Positions 45,115 through 54,211 of a DNA stretch of 64,000 nucleotides are shown in pieces. The DNA comes from Bacillota bacterium. GTDB lineage: Bacteria; Bacillota; Clostridia; Oscillospirales; CAG-382. Position numbers and translations under genes: made by a program. The stretch is from the NCBI GenBank assembly GCA_029550965.1, contig JAKPGJ010000007.1, positions 36,280-100,279 of the forward strand, read 5' to 3'. The notes beneath the pieces were generated by a model. The model was not told the DNA's origin and did not search any database. It saw nothing but the letters and a program-made list of their open reading frames with translations. Every line of letters starts with the position of its first letter. Within the stretch, counting starts at the first letter, position 1.

Positions 45115-45798
45115 TTAACCGTTGGTGCCGGACGCGTCCGTTTCGGATGCGGCTTCGCTTTCGCCGGCGTTATTGTCCTCGACAAAGGTAACAGACTTTA
45201 TCACCTGTTTTTTAACAGGCTTTTCTCCGACTGTCTCGACGCGCGCGATTCTGTCGACAACGTCCATGCCCTCGATTACTTTACCGAAAGCGGCATACTG
45301 TCCGTCCAGGCTCGGATAGTCCTTGAGCATGATAAAGAACTGGCTGCCCGCGCTGTTGTAGCTGTCCGCCCTTCTTGCCATGGAAACCACGCCGCGTTTA
45401 TGCGAGAGGGAGTTGTCGAATCCGTTCGCTTTGAATTCGCCTTTGATGGAATATCCGGGACCGCCGGTTCCGTCGCCGTTCGGATCGCCGCCCTGTATGA
45501 CAAAATCCTTCGATATTCTGTGGAAGGTCAGACCGTCATAAAAATGCTCGGATACCAGCTTTTTGAAGTTGTTGACCGTAATCGGCGCGATGTCGGGATA
45601 AAGCTCGATCTTTATCTTTCCGCCGTCCTCCATTTCGATCAAAACGATATTCGGCAGTTTCGCGTAATCCTCGTCGCTTTTTTGCGCGGACGACGCTGCT
45701 TTGCTGGCCGCCTCGCTTTCCGTTGCATTGTTCTCTTTGCAGGAAACAAGAAGCGGAAGCAGCAAACATGCAGTTATGAAAACGAATAGTCTCTTCAT
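45115..45798 (-). CDS. Cyclophilin-type peptidyl-prolyl isomerase lipoprotein
   Basis: 227 residues. Lipoprotein signal peptide with LLVSC, lipid-modified Cys20, then a Ser/Ala linker and a cyclophilin domain (FHRISKDFVIQGGDPNGDGTG, GSQFFIMLKDYPSLDGQYAAFG). Folds proteins outside the membrane. Its start is about 30 nt after the tRNA-Lys terminator, too short for a separate promoter. Confidence 0.93.
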   Translation of the reverse strand: MKRLFVFITACLLLPLLVSCKENNATESEAASKAASSAQKSDEDYAKLPNIVLIEMEDGGKIKIELYPDIAPITVNNFKKLVSEHFYDGLTFHRISKDFVIQGGDPNGDGTGGPGYSIKGEFKANGFDNSLSHKRGVVSMARRADSYNSAGSQFFIMLKDYPSLDGQYAAFGKVIEGMDVVDRIARVETVGEKPVKKQVIKSVTFVEDNNAGESEAASETDASGTNG

Positions 45799-45830
45799 TT
45801 TTTTAGTTCCTTTTCTTTGATTTTTTTACG

Positions 45831-45866
45831 AAAATAAAAAACCGAACACAACGGGCTGTGTTCGGT
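45831..45866 (-). terminator. Terminator after tRNA-Lys
   Basis: 10-bp stem ACCGAACACA with TGTGTTCGGT, 6-nt loop, then TTTTTTATTTT on the minus strand. Confidence 0.88.
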
Positions 45867-45872
45867 AGTTTA

Positions 45873-45948
45873 TGGTGATCCATCGGAGAGTCGAACTCCG
45901 GACACCATGATTAAAAGTCATGTGCTCTACCTTCTGAGCTAATGGATC
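45873..45948 (-). tRNA. tRNA-Lys (anticodon TTT)
   Basis: 76 nt with encoded CCA. Acceptor GATCCAT pairs with ATGGATC; anticodon loop CTTTTAA between CATGA and TCATG; T-loop TTCGACT. Confidence 0.97.
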
Positions 45949-45996
45949 GTATCTGTTTTTAGCGGTTTTTTTGTTCCGTTTTTTGACCGCTCAAAG

Positions 45997-46025
45997 AGAA
46001 TACCATAAACGAACCGCGTTGTCAA
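45997..46025 (-). promoter_or_regulatory. Sigma-A promoter of tRNA-Lys
   Basis: Minus strand TTGACA (46025-46020), 17-nt spacer, TATTCT (46002-45997). The rest of the gap to lexA holds a 14-bp palindrome, AAAAGTCGACTTTT (about 46068-46081), but no convincing lexA terminator. Confidence 0.83.
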
Positions 46026-46115
46026 GCCCTTTTTTTACATTCTGCGCTTTTTGGTTAAAATGTATAAAAAAGTCGACTTTTCTATGAAAAATATGGGTTT
46101 ATGGAAAAATTCCGA

Positions 46116-46727
46116 TCAATAAAACCGGTAATTCGCAATCACTTTGCCGAGAATCGTCGGGTTCTTTACCAGAATCGGCTTCATCGAAGAATTCGCCGGC
46201 TGCAGGCGCACCATGCCGTTTTCCTCGCGGTAAAAGCGCTTCACGGTTGCTTCGTCGTTCATCATGGCAACCACAATATCGCCGTTGTCGGCGTACTGCC
46301 TGCTCTCGACAATCACAATATCCCCGTCCAAAATGCCGGCTTCGATCATACTTTCGCCGATGACGCGCAAAGCGAAAAGATTCGAGCGCCCTCTGGACAT
46401 GGACACCGGGAAATCGACGTAGCCCTCGTAGTTTTCAACCGCAAGGATGGGAACGCCGGCGGTAACCCTGCCGAGCAGCGGAACCCGCATCACCTGGTCG
46501 CCGTCAGTATTGCCGACCGCTTCCAGCTTCAGCGCTCTGCTCTTGCCCGAGCTTTTGGTCAGATAGCCTTTCTGCTCGAGGCGGGAAATATACGAATGTG
46601 CCGTGGACGTGGATTTAATTTTCAAAGCGGCGCAAATATCCCGGACCGACGGGGCATAACCATCCCTTTCGATGCATTCCTGAATATACTTGTATATGCT
46701 TTTCTCAAGTTGCGTAAGCTCCAACAT
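46116..46727 (-). CDS. lexA: SOS repressor LexA
   Basis: 203 residues. Winged HTH (about 1-65), autocleavage site Ala90-Gly91 in RVTAGVPI, catalytic Ser126 (GESMIEAG) and Lys163 (DEATVKRF). It represses damage genes until RecA filaments trigger self-cleavage. No LexA box is visible in the 28 nt before its start. It appears to be the last gene of a train led by recA. Confidence 0.96.
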   Translation of the reverse strand: MLELTQLEKSIYKYIQECIERDGYAPSVRDICAALKIKSTSTAHSYISRLEQKGYLTKSSGKSRALKLEAVGNTDGDQVMRVPLLGRVTAGVPILAVENYEGYVDFPVSMSRGRSNLFALRVIGESMIEAGILDGDIVIVESRQYADNGDIVVAMMNDEATVKRFYREENGMVRLQPANSSMKPILVKNPTILGKVIANYRFY

Positions 46728-46755
46728 ATTTGCACCGTTCCTTTCTTTTTTAAGA

Positions 46756-47148
46756 TTACTTCTCTGTTATATATCCCTTTTCAAACAGCTCTTTCGCCCG
46801 CGCATGCCTGCCGGAAAAATACAGCCAGCCGAACAGACACTCCAGCCCGGTCGCGCGCCTGTAATCGACGGCGGAAGCCGAACGCGGCGCGTGATTGCTC
46901 TTGGCGTTCCTGCCCTGCTTATAAACCGCGAGCTCCTCGTCGGTCAGCAAAGGCAGTATCCGTTCCACAGCCGCGCTCTGGGAGACGGCCGTCACAAACT
47001 CCTTGGCGCGCGTGTTCAAAGCGGCGGGACTGCAGTTGCCGTCCCCGATTATATACGCGCGCGTCAGAAGCTCGATGTAAGCGTCCCCCATGTAGGCGAG
47101 CACGAGCGGCGCGTAATTCTCAGGCTTAAAGGTTATGCCCTTTTCCAT
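46756..47148 (-). CDS. mrnC: Mini-ribonuclease III (MrnC)
   Basis: 130 residues. RNase III catalytic-like domain without dsRNA-binding domain: LAYMGDAYIELLTRAY at the N-terminus with the metal-binding Asp, and ATGLECLFGWLYFSGR. Matures 23S rRNA in Firmicutes. Overlaps cysS by 16 nt, as in Bacillus. Confidence 0.95.
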   Translation of the reverse strand: MEKGITFKPENYAPLVLAYMGDAYIELLTRAYIIGDGNCSPAALNTRAKEFVTAVSQSAAVERILPLLTDEELAVYKQGRNAKSNHAPRSASAVDYRRATGLECLFGWLYFSGRHARAKELFEKGYITEK

Positions 47149-48530
47149 TTTACCCCCTGCGGCGTGTCCTCAAGGATAATGCCCTTTTCGCGAAGCTCGT
47201 TCCGAATCGCGTCCGCGAGCGCGTAGTTCTTCGCTTTCTTCGCTTCCGCGCGCTTCGCGATCATTTCCTCGATATACGCTCTGTCGGAATCGTCCGTTTC
47301 CGCTTTTACAAAACCGAACAGCCTGCAGAATCCGCCATAAATCTCGTCCGCTTTTTCCAAATACCGCTTTGAGATGTCGTTTTCCGCAAGGCAGGTGTTA
47401 ATCTCCCTTGCCATCTCGAACAGGCAGCCGATCGCGTCTGCGGTGTTGAAGTCGTCGTCCATCGCTTCGATAAACTGCAGCTTTTTCTGCTCGAGGAATG
47501 CGACGCTTGCTTTCTCTTTTTCGTTCAGTTCTCTGTCGGACGCGCTCGCCAGACGGAACTGCATATTGTCCGAGCAGTTCAAAAGCCGCTCAAGCGCCGC
47601 GGCGGACTGCTCGAGGATTTCGGCGGAAAAGTTGATGGGGCTTCTGTAATGCGCGGAAAGCAAAAAGTAGCGGATTGTCAGATAACCGTACTTCTGCGCA
47701 GCTTCTCTGGTCATGAAGAAGTTGCCGAGCGATTTGGACATCTTCATGTTATCCACGTTCAAAAAGCCTATGTGCAGCCAGAAACGCGCCATCGGCTCTC
47801 CGGTCGCGCACTCGGTCTGCGCGATTTCGTTTTCATGGTGCGGGAAAATCAAATCGGGTCCGCCGCAGTGTATATCAATGTTCGTGCCGAGATAGCGGTT
47901 GACCATGGCGGAGCACTCGATATGCCAGCCCGGTCTGCCCTCTCCCCACGGAGACGGCCAGCTGACCTCCCCTTCCTTCTTCGCCTTCCAGAGCGCGAAG
48001 TCGTACGGGTTCTTCTTCACTTCGTTTACGTCGATGCGCGCGCCGGCCTCCAGGTCGTCCAAATTATGGTGCGACAGTTTTCCGTACTCCGGATCGCTCT
48101 TCTGGTCGAAGTAAACGTCCCCGCCGGAAACGTAAGCGTGGCCTTTTTCTATCAGCTTCTTGATGAACTCGATGATTTTGTCAATGTTCTCGGTTGCTCT
48201 GGGATGTACGGTCGCCTCGCGGATTCCCAGCCCTTCCGCGTCTATTTTGTATTCTCTGATATATTTTTCGGCAACCTCGGCGACCGTCGTGCCCTCCTCC
48301 GCCGCTCTGCGGATCAGCTTGTCGTCGACGTCGGTGAAGTTCTGGACGTAGATGACCTTGTATCCTTTGTACTCAAGGTAGCGCCTGAGCATATCGAAAA
48401 CCACAAAGCAGCGCGCGTTGCCGAGGTGGATATAGTTATAAACGGTCGGACCGCACACATACATCCGTACCGTGTTGTCGTGTACGATAAACTCTTCTTT
48501 TCTTCTCGTAAGCGTATTATAAAGTCTCAT
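47133..48530 (-). CDS. cysS: Cysteinyl-tRNA synthetase
   Basis: 465 residues. Class I motifs YIHLGNAR (HIGH) and MKMSKSLGN (KMSKS), zinc ligands in MYVCGPTVYN and the CSAMVNRYLG/HHENEIAQ region, DALR-like helical domain at the end. AGGAAAGG upstream. Confidence 0.97.
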   Translation of the reverse strand: MRLYNTLTRRKEEFIVHDNTVRMYVCGPTVYNYIHLGNARCFVVFDMLRRYLEYKGYKVIYVQNFTDVDDKLIRRAAEEGTTVAEVAEKYIREYKIDAEGLGIREATVHPRATENIDKIIEFIKKLIEKGHAYVSGGDVYFDQKSDPEYGKLSHHNLDDLEAGARIDVNEVKKNPYDFALWKAKKEGEVSWPSPWGEGRPGWHIECSAMVNRYLGTNIDIHCGGPDLIFPHHENEIAQTECATGEPMARFWLHIGFLNVDNMKMSKSLGNFFMTREAAQKYGYLTIRYFLLSAHYRSPINFSAEILEQSAAALERLLNCSDNMQFRLASASDRELNEKEKASVAFLEQKKLQFIEAMDDDFNTADAIGCLFEMAREINTCLAENDISKRYLEKADEIYGGFCRLFGFVKAETDDSDRAYIEEMIAKRAEAKKAKNYALADAIRNELREKGIILEDTPQGVKWKRA

Positions 48531-48545
48531 CGAAAAATGCCTTTC

Positions 48546-49151
48546 CTATTTATTCGTATCAAGATGTTTCCAATACGTGACCAAATAATTCACGCCGGAC
48601 CAGACTGTAAAGACGACCATGACCGCGATTGAAACAAGCGACAAATAGCCGTATGTAAACGGGAACAACGCCGGCTCGAGGATAATCAGCGACACGCAGA
48701 TGATCTGCGTGTTGGTCTTTATTTTGCCCAGCTTGCTCGCGGCGACGACCGTTCCCGCCCCGCTGACCACCACAAGCCGCATGGATGTGACCGCGAGCTC
48801 GCGGAAAATTACGATCAGGGCCGCCCAGAAGAAGATATGCCGCATGGTAACGGGAGCGAAAACCCAGTCTTCCGGAAAAATGAAGTCCGATACGCAAATC
48901 GAAAGCAGCGCGCCGAAAATCAGAAACTTATCTGCAAGCGGGTCCATAAACTTTCCGAAATTGGTAATCAGATTTCTTTTTCGCGCGATATACCCGTCCA
49001 AAAAATCGGTGACGGCGGCCGCGATGAACAAAATACCCGCAATGATTCTGCATTTATATTCGCTGAAAACCGGATATACGAGAAATACCATGAAAAAAGG
49101 AATCATGATAATCCGCAAAAGCGTCAGTCTGTTCGGAGTATTCAGACTCAT
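48546..49151 (-). CDS. pgsA: CDP-diacylglycerol-glycerol-3-phosphate 3-phosphatidyltransferase
   Basis: 201 residues from ATG 49151 (MSLNTPNRLTLLRI). CDP-alcohol motif D-G-x2-A-R-x8-G-x3-D-x3-D lies in DGYIARKRN...GKFMDPLADK. Multi-pass membrane enzyme making phosphatidylglycerophosphate, step one of acidic phospholipid synthesis. AAAGGA is 12 nt upstream. Confidence 0.94.
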   Translation of the reverse strand: MSLNTPNRLTLLRIIMIPFFMVFLVYPVFSEYKCRIIAGILFIAAAVTDFLDGYIARKRNLITNFGKFMDPLADKFLIFGALLSICVSDFIFPEDWVFAPVTMRHIFFWAALIVIFRELAVTSMRLVVVSGAGTVVAASKLGKIKTNTQIICVSLIILEPALFPFTYGYLSLVSIAVMVVFTVWSGVNYLVTYWKHLDTNK

Positions 49152-49209
49152 TGTAATGAACAATCCTTTCGTCAAAGAGCAGGAACAGTGTTGTAAAACT
49201 GGTTAATTG

Positions 49210-50538
49210 CTAAAGAACCGCTTTTCCGACCAAATCATAGTCCAGCACTTCGGTGATTTCAACGTCGAGCATTTCCCCGTCTTTCAAATTTTTGCCGGAT
49301 GAGAAGTAAATCTTTCCGTCGATATCCGGAGCATCCGCGTAAGACCTGCCGTAGAAGGATTCTGCTACCTTATCGTAGCCCTCGCAGATAACCCGCAGCG
49401 TTTTTCCGACAAAGGTTTCGTTAAACGCGTTGTGAATTCTCTGCTGCTCCCGCATCAAGATGTCATAGCGCTTCTTTTTGACCTTCTCGCTTACCTGATT
49501 CGGCATGCCGTACGCGGGGGTGTTCTCTTCTCTGGAATACGTAAACACGCCCAAACGCTCGAACTTAGTTTCTTTGATAAACTTATGAAGCTGCTCGAAC
49601 TGCGCGTCGGTCTCGCCCGGGAAGCCGACGATGACGGTGGTGCGCAGAATCAGCCCCGGAATCCGCGCGCGCAGCTTATGAATGACCGCCTGAATGCTCT
49701 CGCAGGTGTCGCGGCGGTTCATCGCCCTCAATATATCATTATTAATATGCTGTATCGGCATATCAATATACTTGACAACTTTTTTATTGTTCGCGATTAC
49801 ATCGATCAGTCCGTCCGTTATCCTGTCCGGATAACAATACATAAGGCGAATCCATTCGATGCCTTTCACTTTCGAAATTTCCGTAATCAGGCTGTCCAGC
49901 GCGTAGGTGCCGTAGATATCCTCGCCGTACCGCGTCGTATCCTGCGCGATAAGGCAGACTTCCTTGACGCCCAAATCGGCGAGCTGTTTTGCTTCCTCAA
50001 GAATCTCGGAAAACTGCCGGCTCCTGAATCGGCCGCGCAGCTGCGGGATTACGCAGTAGGTACAGCAGTTGTCGCAGCCTTCCGCGATCTGAAGGTAGGC
50101 GAAATAGCCGGGCGTGGTGATCACGCGCTCACCGCCCAGCGGGATGCTGTTTATATCCTTATAGCTTGTGTACTTCTTTTTATGATATGCAGCTTCCACC
50201 GCTTTGCAGATTTCGTCATAACTGCCGGTGCCCAATACGCAGTCAACCTCGGGCAGCTGTTCAAGAATTTCGTCCTTATACCGTTCGGCCAGACAGCCGG
50301 TGACAACAATCCCCTTTAACGAACGATTTTCTTTGAGCCAGGCTATGTCGAGGATATTGTCGATTGCCTCCTTTTTCGCGCTTTCGATGAACGCGCAGGT
50401 GTTGATTACGATAACGTCCGCATGAATATCCTCTGCCACGATTTCATAGCCGTTATCCGCCAGCTTCGAAAGCATTTTTTCAGTATTGACAAGATTTTTC
50501 GGACATCCGAGTGATACGAAGCCGACTTTAATTCCCAA
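49210..50538 (-). CDS. rimO: Ribosomal protein S12 methylthiotransferase RimO
   Basis: 442 residues. MTTase N-terminal domain (GFVSLGCPKNLVNTE), radical SAM cluster Cys-x3-Cys-x2-Cys in GCDNCCTYCVIPQLRG, and a C-terminal TRAM domain. Adds a methylthio group to Asp of S12. A TTG at 50538 is favoured (AGGAAGTGG upstream); a GTG at 50547 overlaps that site. Confidence 0.95.
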   Translation of the reverse strand: MGIKVGFVSLGCPKNLVNTEKMLSKLADNGYEIVAEDIHADVIVINTCAFIESAKKEAIDNILDIAWLKENRSLKGIVVTGCLAERYKDEILEQLPEVDCVLGTGSYDEICKAVEAAYHKKKYTSYKDINSIPLGGERVITTPGYFAYLQIAEGCDNCCTYCVIPQLRGRFRSRQFSEILEEAKQLADLGVKEVCLIAQDTTRYGEDIYGTYALDSLITEISKVKGIEWIRLMYCYPDRITDGLIDVIANNKKVVKYIDMPIQHINNDILRAMNRRDTCESIQAVIHKLRARIPGLILRTTVIVGFPGETDAQFEQLHKFIKETKFERLGVFTYSREENTPAYGMPNQVSEKVKKKRYDILMREQQRIHNAFNETFVGKTLRVICEGYDKVAESFYGRSYADAPDIDGKIYFSSGKNLKDGEMLDVEITEVLDYDLVGKAVL

Positions 50539-50550
50539 AGAAACCACTTC

Positions 50551-51165
50551 CTAATTTTCCAATGAAATTAAAACATCTGTTATATCGCTGTATGAATAGC
50601 CCATCCGGTAAAGATAGGCGCTGACTTTTTGTTTTTGCCCGCGGACAGCTTCGGCGTCTCCGCCGAACTTCTCGACCACAAGCGCGCGCATTTTTTCACG
50701 ATGGTCAAGCTCCTCCATAAAAGCACAGGAGGCGTCTATGTCCTCCTTTGCAAAACCCTTGGCATACAGTTCGCTTTTGATTCTGTTGGGTCCCCAGCGC
50801 TTTATCTCGTAAAAGTTTTGCGCATATTTCCGCGCAAGCAGCGAATCGTTGAGATAACCGCGCGCTTTCAGCAGTTCGATTACCGCATCCACAATGTGTT
50901 TTTCAAATTTTGCGCGCAGTTTGTCTGCCAGCTTTTTCGCCGGCATGTCGCTGTACGACAGGTAGGAAAAAGCCTTTTTAATGCAGGAAAGTTTGCTGTC
51001 GGCTTCGCAAAGCTGCGCAAACGCTTCCTCGTCCAGCGTTTCGCCCTCGAAAATGCCAAGATGCTCAAAATCCGCCTGCGTTATCCGGAAACTTGCTCCC
51101 GAACAGACGACGCCTGCTTCGTGATTCTTGCTGTCGAGCAAGACCTTTTCGATGATGTATTCCAT
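50551..51165 (-). CDS. recX: RecA-modulating protein RecX
   Basis: 204 residues, three-helix repeats: SYLSYSDMPAKKLADKL, YLNDSLLARKYAQNF, RWGPNRIKSELYAKG are typical. It limits RecA filament growth. It follows recA by 50 nt with no terminator between. Confidence 0.9.
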   Translation of the reverse strand: MEYIIEKVLLDSKNHEAGVVCSGASFRITQADFEHLGIFEGETLDEEAFAQLCEADSKLSCIKKAFSYLSYSDMPAKKLADKLRAKFEKHIVDAVIELLKARGYLNDSLLARKYAQNFYEIKRWGPNRIKSELYAKGFAKEDIDASCAFMEELDHREKMRALVVEKFGGDAEAVRGQKQKVSAYLYRMGYSYSDITDVLISLEN

Positions 51166-51215
51166 ATTGGTAAAAAGCCTATGCTGTTCAAATACGTCCT
51201 GTCATTGCGGCCGGA

Positions 51216-52280
51216 TTAATCCAGTTCGAACGGTTCGTCGTCCGGCTGCGACTCGAGCTTGATGTCTTTAAACCTTGCGCGGATTTTCGCCTCAATTTCC
51301 GCGGCAAGCGCCTTGTTTTCCTCGAGCACCTGACGGGCGTTGTCCTTGCCCTGTCCGAGCTTGTCGCCGTTGTAGGAGAACCACGAACCGCTCTTTTCGA
51401 TAATGCCGAGCTTGGTGCCGATCTCGATCAGCTCGCTCTCTTTTGAAATGCCCTTTCCGTAGAGTATATCAAATTCTGCGGTCTTAAAGGGAGGAGCGAC
51501 CTTGTTTTTAACGACCTTGCATTTGACGTGGTTGCCGACAACCTCGGTGCCGGATTTGATTTGGTCGGTCTTCCGGACGTCGATGCGGACGGAAGCGTAG
51601 AACTTGAGTGCTCTGCCGCCGGTCGTGGTCTCGGGGTTGCCGTAAAGAACGCCCACCTTTTCGCGCAGCTGGTTGATGAATACAACAATGCAGCTCGACT
51701 TCGCGATCGCGCCGGACAATTTGCGCAAAGCCTGCGACATCAGACGCGCGTGCAGTCCGACGTGCGCAGCGCCCATATCGCCGTCGATTTCGCTTCTGGG
51801 TACCAGCGCCGCAACCGAGTCGATGACGACAACGTCAATCGCGCCGGAACGTACCAGCGCTTCCGTAATCTCCAGCGCCTGCTCGCCGTCGTCCGGCTGC
51901 GAAACAAGCAGCGAATCAATATCGACGCCGAGCGCTTTGGCGTACTCCGGATCCAGCGCGTGCTCCGCGTCTATAAACGCGGCTTCCCCGCCGTTTTTCT
52001 GAACCTCGGCGATGATATGCAGCGCAAGCGTGGTTTTACCGGAGGATTCCGGACCGAAAATCTCGACAATTCTTCCCTTCGGCACGCCGCCGATGCCGAG
52101 CGCCATGTCCAGCGAGAGCGAACCCGTCGGAACGCCGACAACCTCCATCCTGGAATTTTCACCAAGACGCATAATCGCCCCTTTGCCGCACTGCTTTTCG
52201 ATTTGCGCGATAGCGGTATCAAGGGCTACTTTTTTATTCTCTTTGTTATCGATTTTGCTTCTGGTATCGTTGACTGCCAT
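51216..52280 (-). CDS. recA: Recombinase RecA
   Basis: 354 residues. Walker [10 protein letters not shown] (76-84), Walker [11 protein letters not shown]2 loop [23 protein letters not shown]-terminal acidic tail DDEPFELD. Drives recombination and LexA cleavage. AAAGGAAG precedes the ATG. Confidence 0.98.
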   Translation of the reverse strand: MAVNDTRSKIDNKENKKVALDTAIAQIEKQCGKGAIMRLGENSRMEVVGVPTGSLSLDMALGIGGVPKGRIVEIFGPESSGKTTLALHIIAEVQKNGGEAAFIDAEHALDPEYAKALGVDIDSLLVSQPDDGEQALEITEALVRSGAIDVVVIDSVAALVPRSEIDGDMGAAHVGLHARLMSQALRKLSGAIAKSSCIVVFINQLREKVGVLYGNPETTTGGRALKFYASVRIDVRKTDQIKSGTEVVGNHVKCKVVKNKVAPPFKTAEFDILYGKGISKESELIEIGTKLGIIEKSGSWFSYNGDKLGQGKDNARQVLEENKALAAEIEAKIRARFKDIKLESQPDDEPFELD

Positions 52281-52348
52281 ACATCTTCTTCCTTTCGTTT
52301 TTTATGCGTCCGGTTTGTTGAAAATAACAAAAATAAAACTTTTTATTC

Positions 52349-52362
52349 AGAACCAATGTTCT
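52349..52362 (-). promoter_or_regulatory. LexA (SOS) box upstream of recA
   Basis: AGAACATTGGTTCT on the minus strand: a GAAC-N4-GTTC inverted repeat as used by Gram-positive LexA, just downstream of the recA -10 box, where bound LexA would block initiation. Confidence 0.82.
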
Positions 52363-52367
52363 TAAAA

Positions 52368-52396
52368 AGAATATCATATTGCCGCAGTTTTGTCAA
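52368..52396 (-). promoter_or_regulatory. Sigma-A promoter of recA
   Basis: Minus strand TTGACA (52396-52391), 17-nt spacer, TATTCT (52373-52368). Confidence 0.88.
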
Positions 52397-52460
52397 CCGA
52401 CAGCTTTCTGATTTTGAAATTTTACATTTTGATATTTTTCGTCAAATTACGTCAAAAAAA

Positions 52461-52489
52461 TTGCATAATTTGTGTAAATAGACTATATA
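52461..52489 (+). promoter_or_regulatory. Sigma-A promoter of the PRPP synthetase gene
   Basis: TTGCAT (52461-52466), 17-nt spacer, TATATA (52484-52489). A perfect hairpin CGTTCG-tcg-CGAACG follows in the leader (about 52533-52547). Confidence 0.68.
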
Positions 52490-52586
52490 CAACGCATAAA
52501 AAATAGGCTAAAATAAAAACTAAAGAAGTATGCGTTCGTCGCGAACGAGAATGAATAAATTGAGAATTGAAAGGATGTTTGGTTTT

Positions 52587-53696
52587 ATGGTCGGCTTATG
52601 CAACCATGGAAAACTCGGATTGATTGTTCTTCGCAGCGCAGCAAAGTTGGGCGAGCTTGTCGAAAACAGAATTAAAGTCATCAGAGGCGAAGAGAATTCG
52701 GATGTGAAGTACATCATCCCGATCGAAGAGGTACGCTTCGCCAACGGTGAGGGCAAGATTAAGATTCTTGATTCCGTAAGGGGCAAGGATATTTTTATTC
52801 TTGTCGATGTCGGAAACTACAGCTGCACATACAAAATGTTTGGTTTTGAAAATCATATGGGACCGGACGAGCATTATCAGGATATCAAGCGTGTGCTTTC
52901 CGCGATCGGCGGCAAGGCAAACAGGATTACCCTTATAATGCCCTTATTATATGCTTCCAGACAACATAAGCGCAAAGGCAGAGAGTCGCTGGACTGCGCT
53001 GTTTCGCTTGAAGAGCTTGAAAACCTCGGTGTCGATACCATCATTTCATTTGACGTACACGACCCGACGATTCACAACGCGATTCCGAACACATCCTTTG
53101 AGAACATATTCCCAACCTACTCGATTTTAAAAACCTTCATCGCCAACGAAGGCGACGATATTTTCAAGGAAAACATGGTTGTCATCAGCCCGGATACCGG
53201 CGCGATGGACAGAGCGGTTTACTACGCCAACGTTCTCGGACTGGATGTCGGTATGTTCTATAAGAGAAGAGACCATACGAAGGTGGTCGACGGAAAGAAC
53301 CCGATCGTGCAGCACGAGTACATCGGCGGCCCGCTGGAGGGCAAGCGCGTGCTGATTGTCGACGATATGATCGCGTCCGGCGAATCGGTCATCGACATTA
53401 TCAACGAGCTTTCCAGAAGAAAGGTTACGGACATCTACGTGGTCGCGACTTACGCGCTCTTTACCGAAGGCGTCGCCAAGTTCGACAAACTGTACGAGGA
53501 GGGCAAACTCACAAAGCTGTACTCCACCAACCTTTCCTACATTCCGGAAGAGATAAAGAACCGTCCGTGGTTTGTGGAAGCCGACCTTTCAAAGTTTATC
53601 GCGAAGATTATCAACACGCTCAGCCGCGACGAGTCCATTTCGCCACTGCTCGACTGCACAACCCGCATCCGGAAGCTTTTAAAGCATTACGAATAA
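52587..53696 (+). CDS. prs: Ribose-phosphate pyrophosphokinase (PRPP synthetase)
   Basis: 369 residues from ATG 52587, longer than the usual 310-320. It has the family core: ATP-site segment MPLLYASRQHKRKGRESLDC, catalytic KRRDH-like flexible loop YKRRDHTK and PRPP loop VLIVDDMIASGES near residue 254. It makes PRPP for nucleotides and for HisG. Other starts at 52551 and 52575 are possible; AAAGGA fits 52587 best. It belongs to a divergent clade by its inserts and length. Confidence 0.88.
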   Translation: MVGLCNHGKLGLIVLRSAAKLGELVENRIKVIRGEENSDVKYIIPIEEVRFANGEGKIKILDSVRGKDIFILVDVGNYSCTYKMFGFENHMGPDEHYQDIKRVLSAIGGKANRITLIMPLLYASRQHKRKGRESLDCAVSLEELENLGVDTIISFDVHDPTIHNAIPNTSFENIFPTYSILKTFIANEGDDIFKENMVVISPDTGAMDRAVYYANVLGLDVGMFYKRRDHTKVVDGKNPIVQHEYIGGPLEGKRVLIVDDMIASGESVIDIINELSRRKVTDIYVVATYALFTEGVAKFDKLYEEGKLTKLYSTNLSYIPEEIKNRPWFVEADLSKFIAKIINTLSRDESISPLLDCTTRIRKLLKHYE

Positions 53697-53736
53697 GCGG
53701 TTCTTTTAAAAAGATAGATGTGCATAAAATCTTTTC

Positions 53737-53768
53737 AAAACAGATGCTTGACAAGCATCTGTTTTTAT
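53737..53768 (+). terminator. Terminator after prs
   Basis: 13-bp stem AAAACAGATGCTT with AAGCATCTGTTTT, GAC loop and T tail. The -35 of the next promoter lies in the loop. Confidence 0.88.
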
Positions 53769-53776
53769 GTTAGAAT
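53748..53776 (+). promoter_or_regulatory. Sigma-A promoter of rpsF-ssb-rpsR, nested in the terminator
   Basis: TTGACA (53748-53753), 17-nt spacer, TAGAAT (53771-53776). It overlaps the prs terminator. Confidence 0.82.
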
Positions 53777-53784
53777 TATACGAA

Positions 53785-53897
53785 ATTTGAAAACTTTTAA
53801 GGTTTTACTCTTTAAGTTTTCTCCTTGCCTGTCTTAAAAAAGGGCAGGTCGTTCCCGTTTTTTAAAGAGCGGGATTAATGTCCAGAAGGAGGTGCAG
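53785..53897 (+). promoter_or_regulatory. rpsF leader (possible S6:S18 binding site)
   Basis: About 110 nt leader with two GC stems, GCCTG/CAGGT (near 53827-53850) and TCCCG/CGGGA (near 53853-53874), just before the AGGAGG site. S6:S18 autoregulates this operon in many bacteria; fit to that consensus was not checked. Confidence 0.45.
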
Positions 53898-53899
53898 TT

Positions 53900-54193
53900 A
53901 TGGAAAAGAAGAATCTGTACGAGACCGTCTTTATTGTAAACAACGCTTTGGGTGAAGAGTCCGTCAAAACCCTCGTCGAGAAGTTTACCAGCCTTATCTC
54001 TACGCACGGAGAGATTCAGGCTGTTAACGAGTGGGGCGTAAGAAGACTTGCTTATCCCATCGAGGATCACACCGAAGGCTATTATGTTCTCGTCAAGTTC
54101 ACATCGGGACCCGAATTCCCCAGAGAGCTCGACAGAATCTACAACATCACAGACGGTATTCTTCGTTCGCTGATCGTAAAGTGCGAAGAGTAA
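53900..54193 (+). CDS. rpsF: 30S ribosomal protein S6
   Basis: 97 residues. MEKKNLYETVFIVN start and EWGVRRLAYPIEDHTEGYYV are typical. Pairs with S18. GAAGGAGG precedes the ATG. Confidence 0.97.
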   Translation: MEKKNLYETVFIVNNALGEESVKTLVEKFTSLISTHGEIQAVNEWGVRRLAYPIEDHTEGYYVLVKFTSGPEFPRELDRIYNITDGILRSLIVKCEE

Positions 54194-54211
54194 TGAATTT
54201 TGGAGGTCTAT

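Noticed and set aside
46728..46755. LexA box before lexA
   Set aside because: GGAACGGTGC has a half site only; no GTTC partner.
52533..52547. Second LexA box near prs (CGTTCG-tcg-CGAACG)
   Set aside because: Half-sites are in the inverted order compared with GAAC-N4-GTTC and the spacer is 3; more likely an RNA hairpin.
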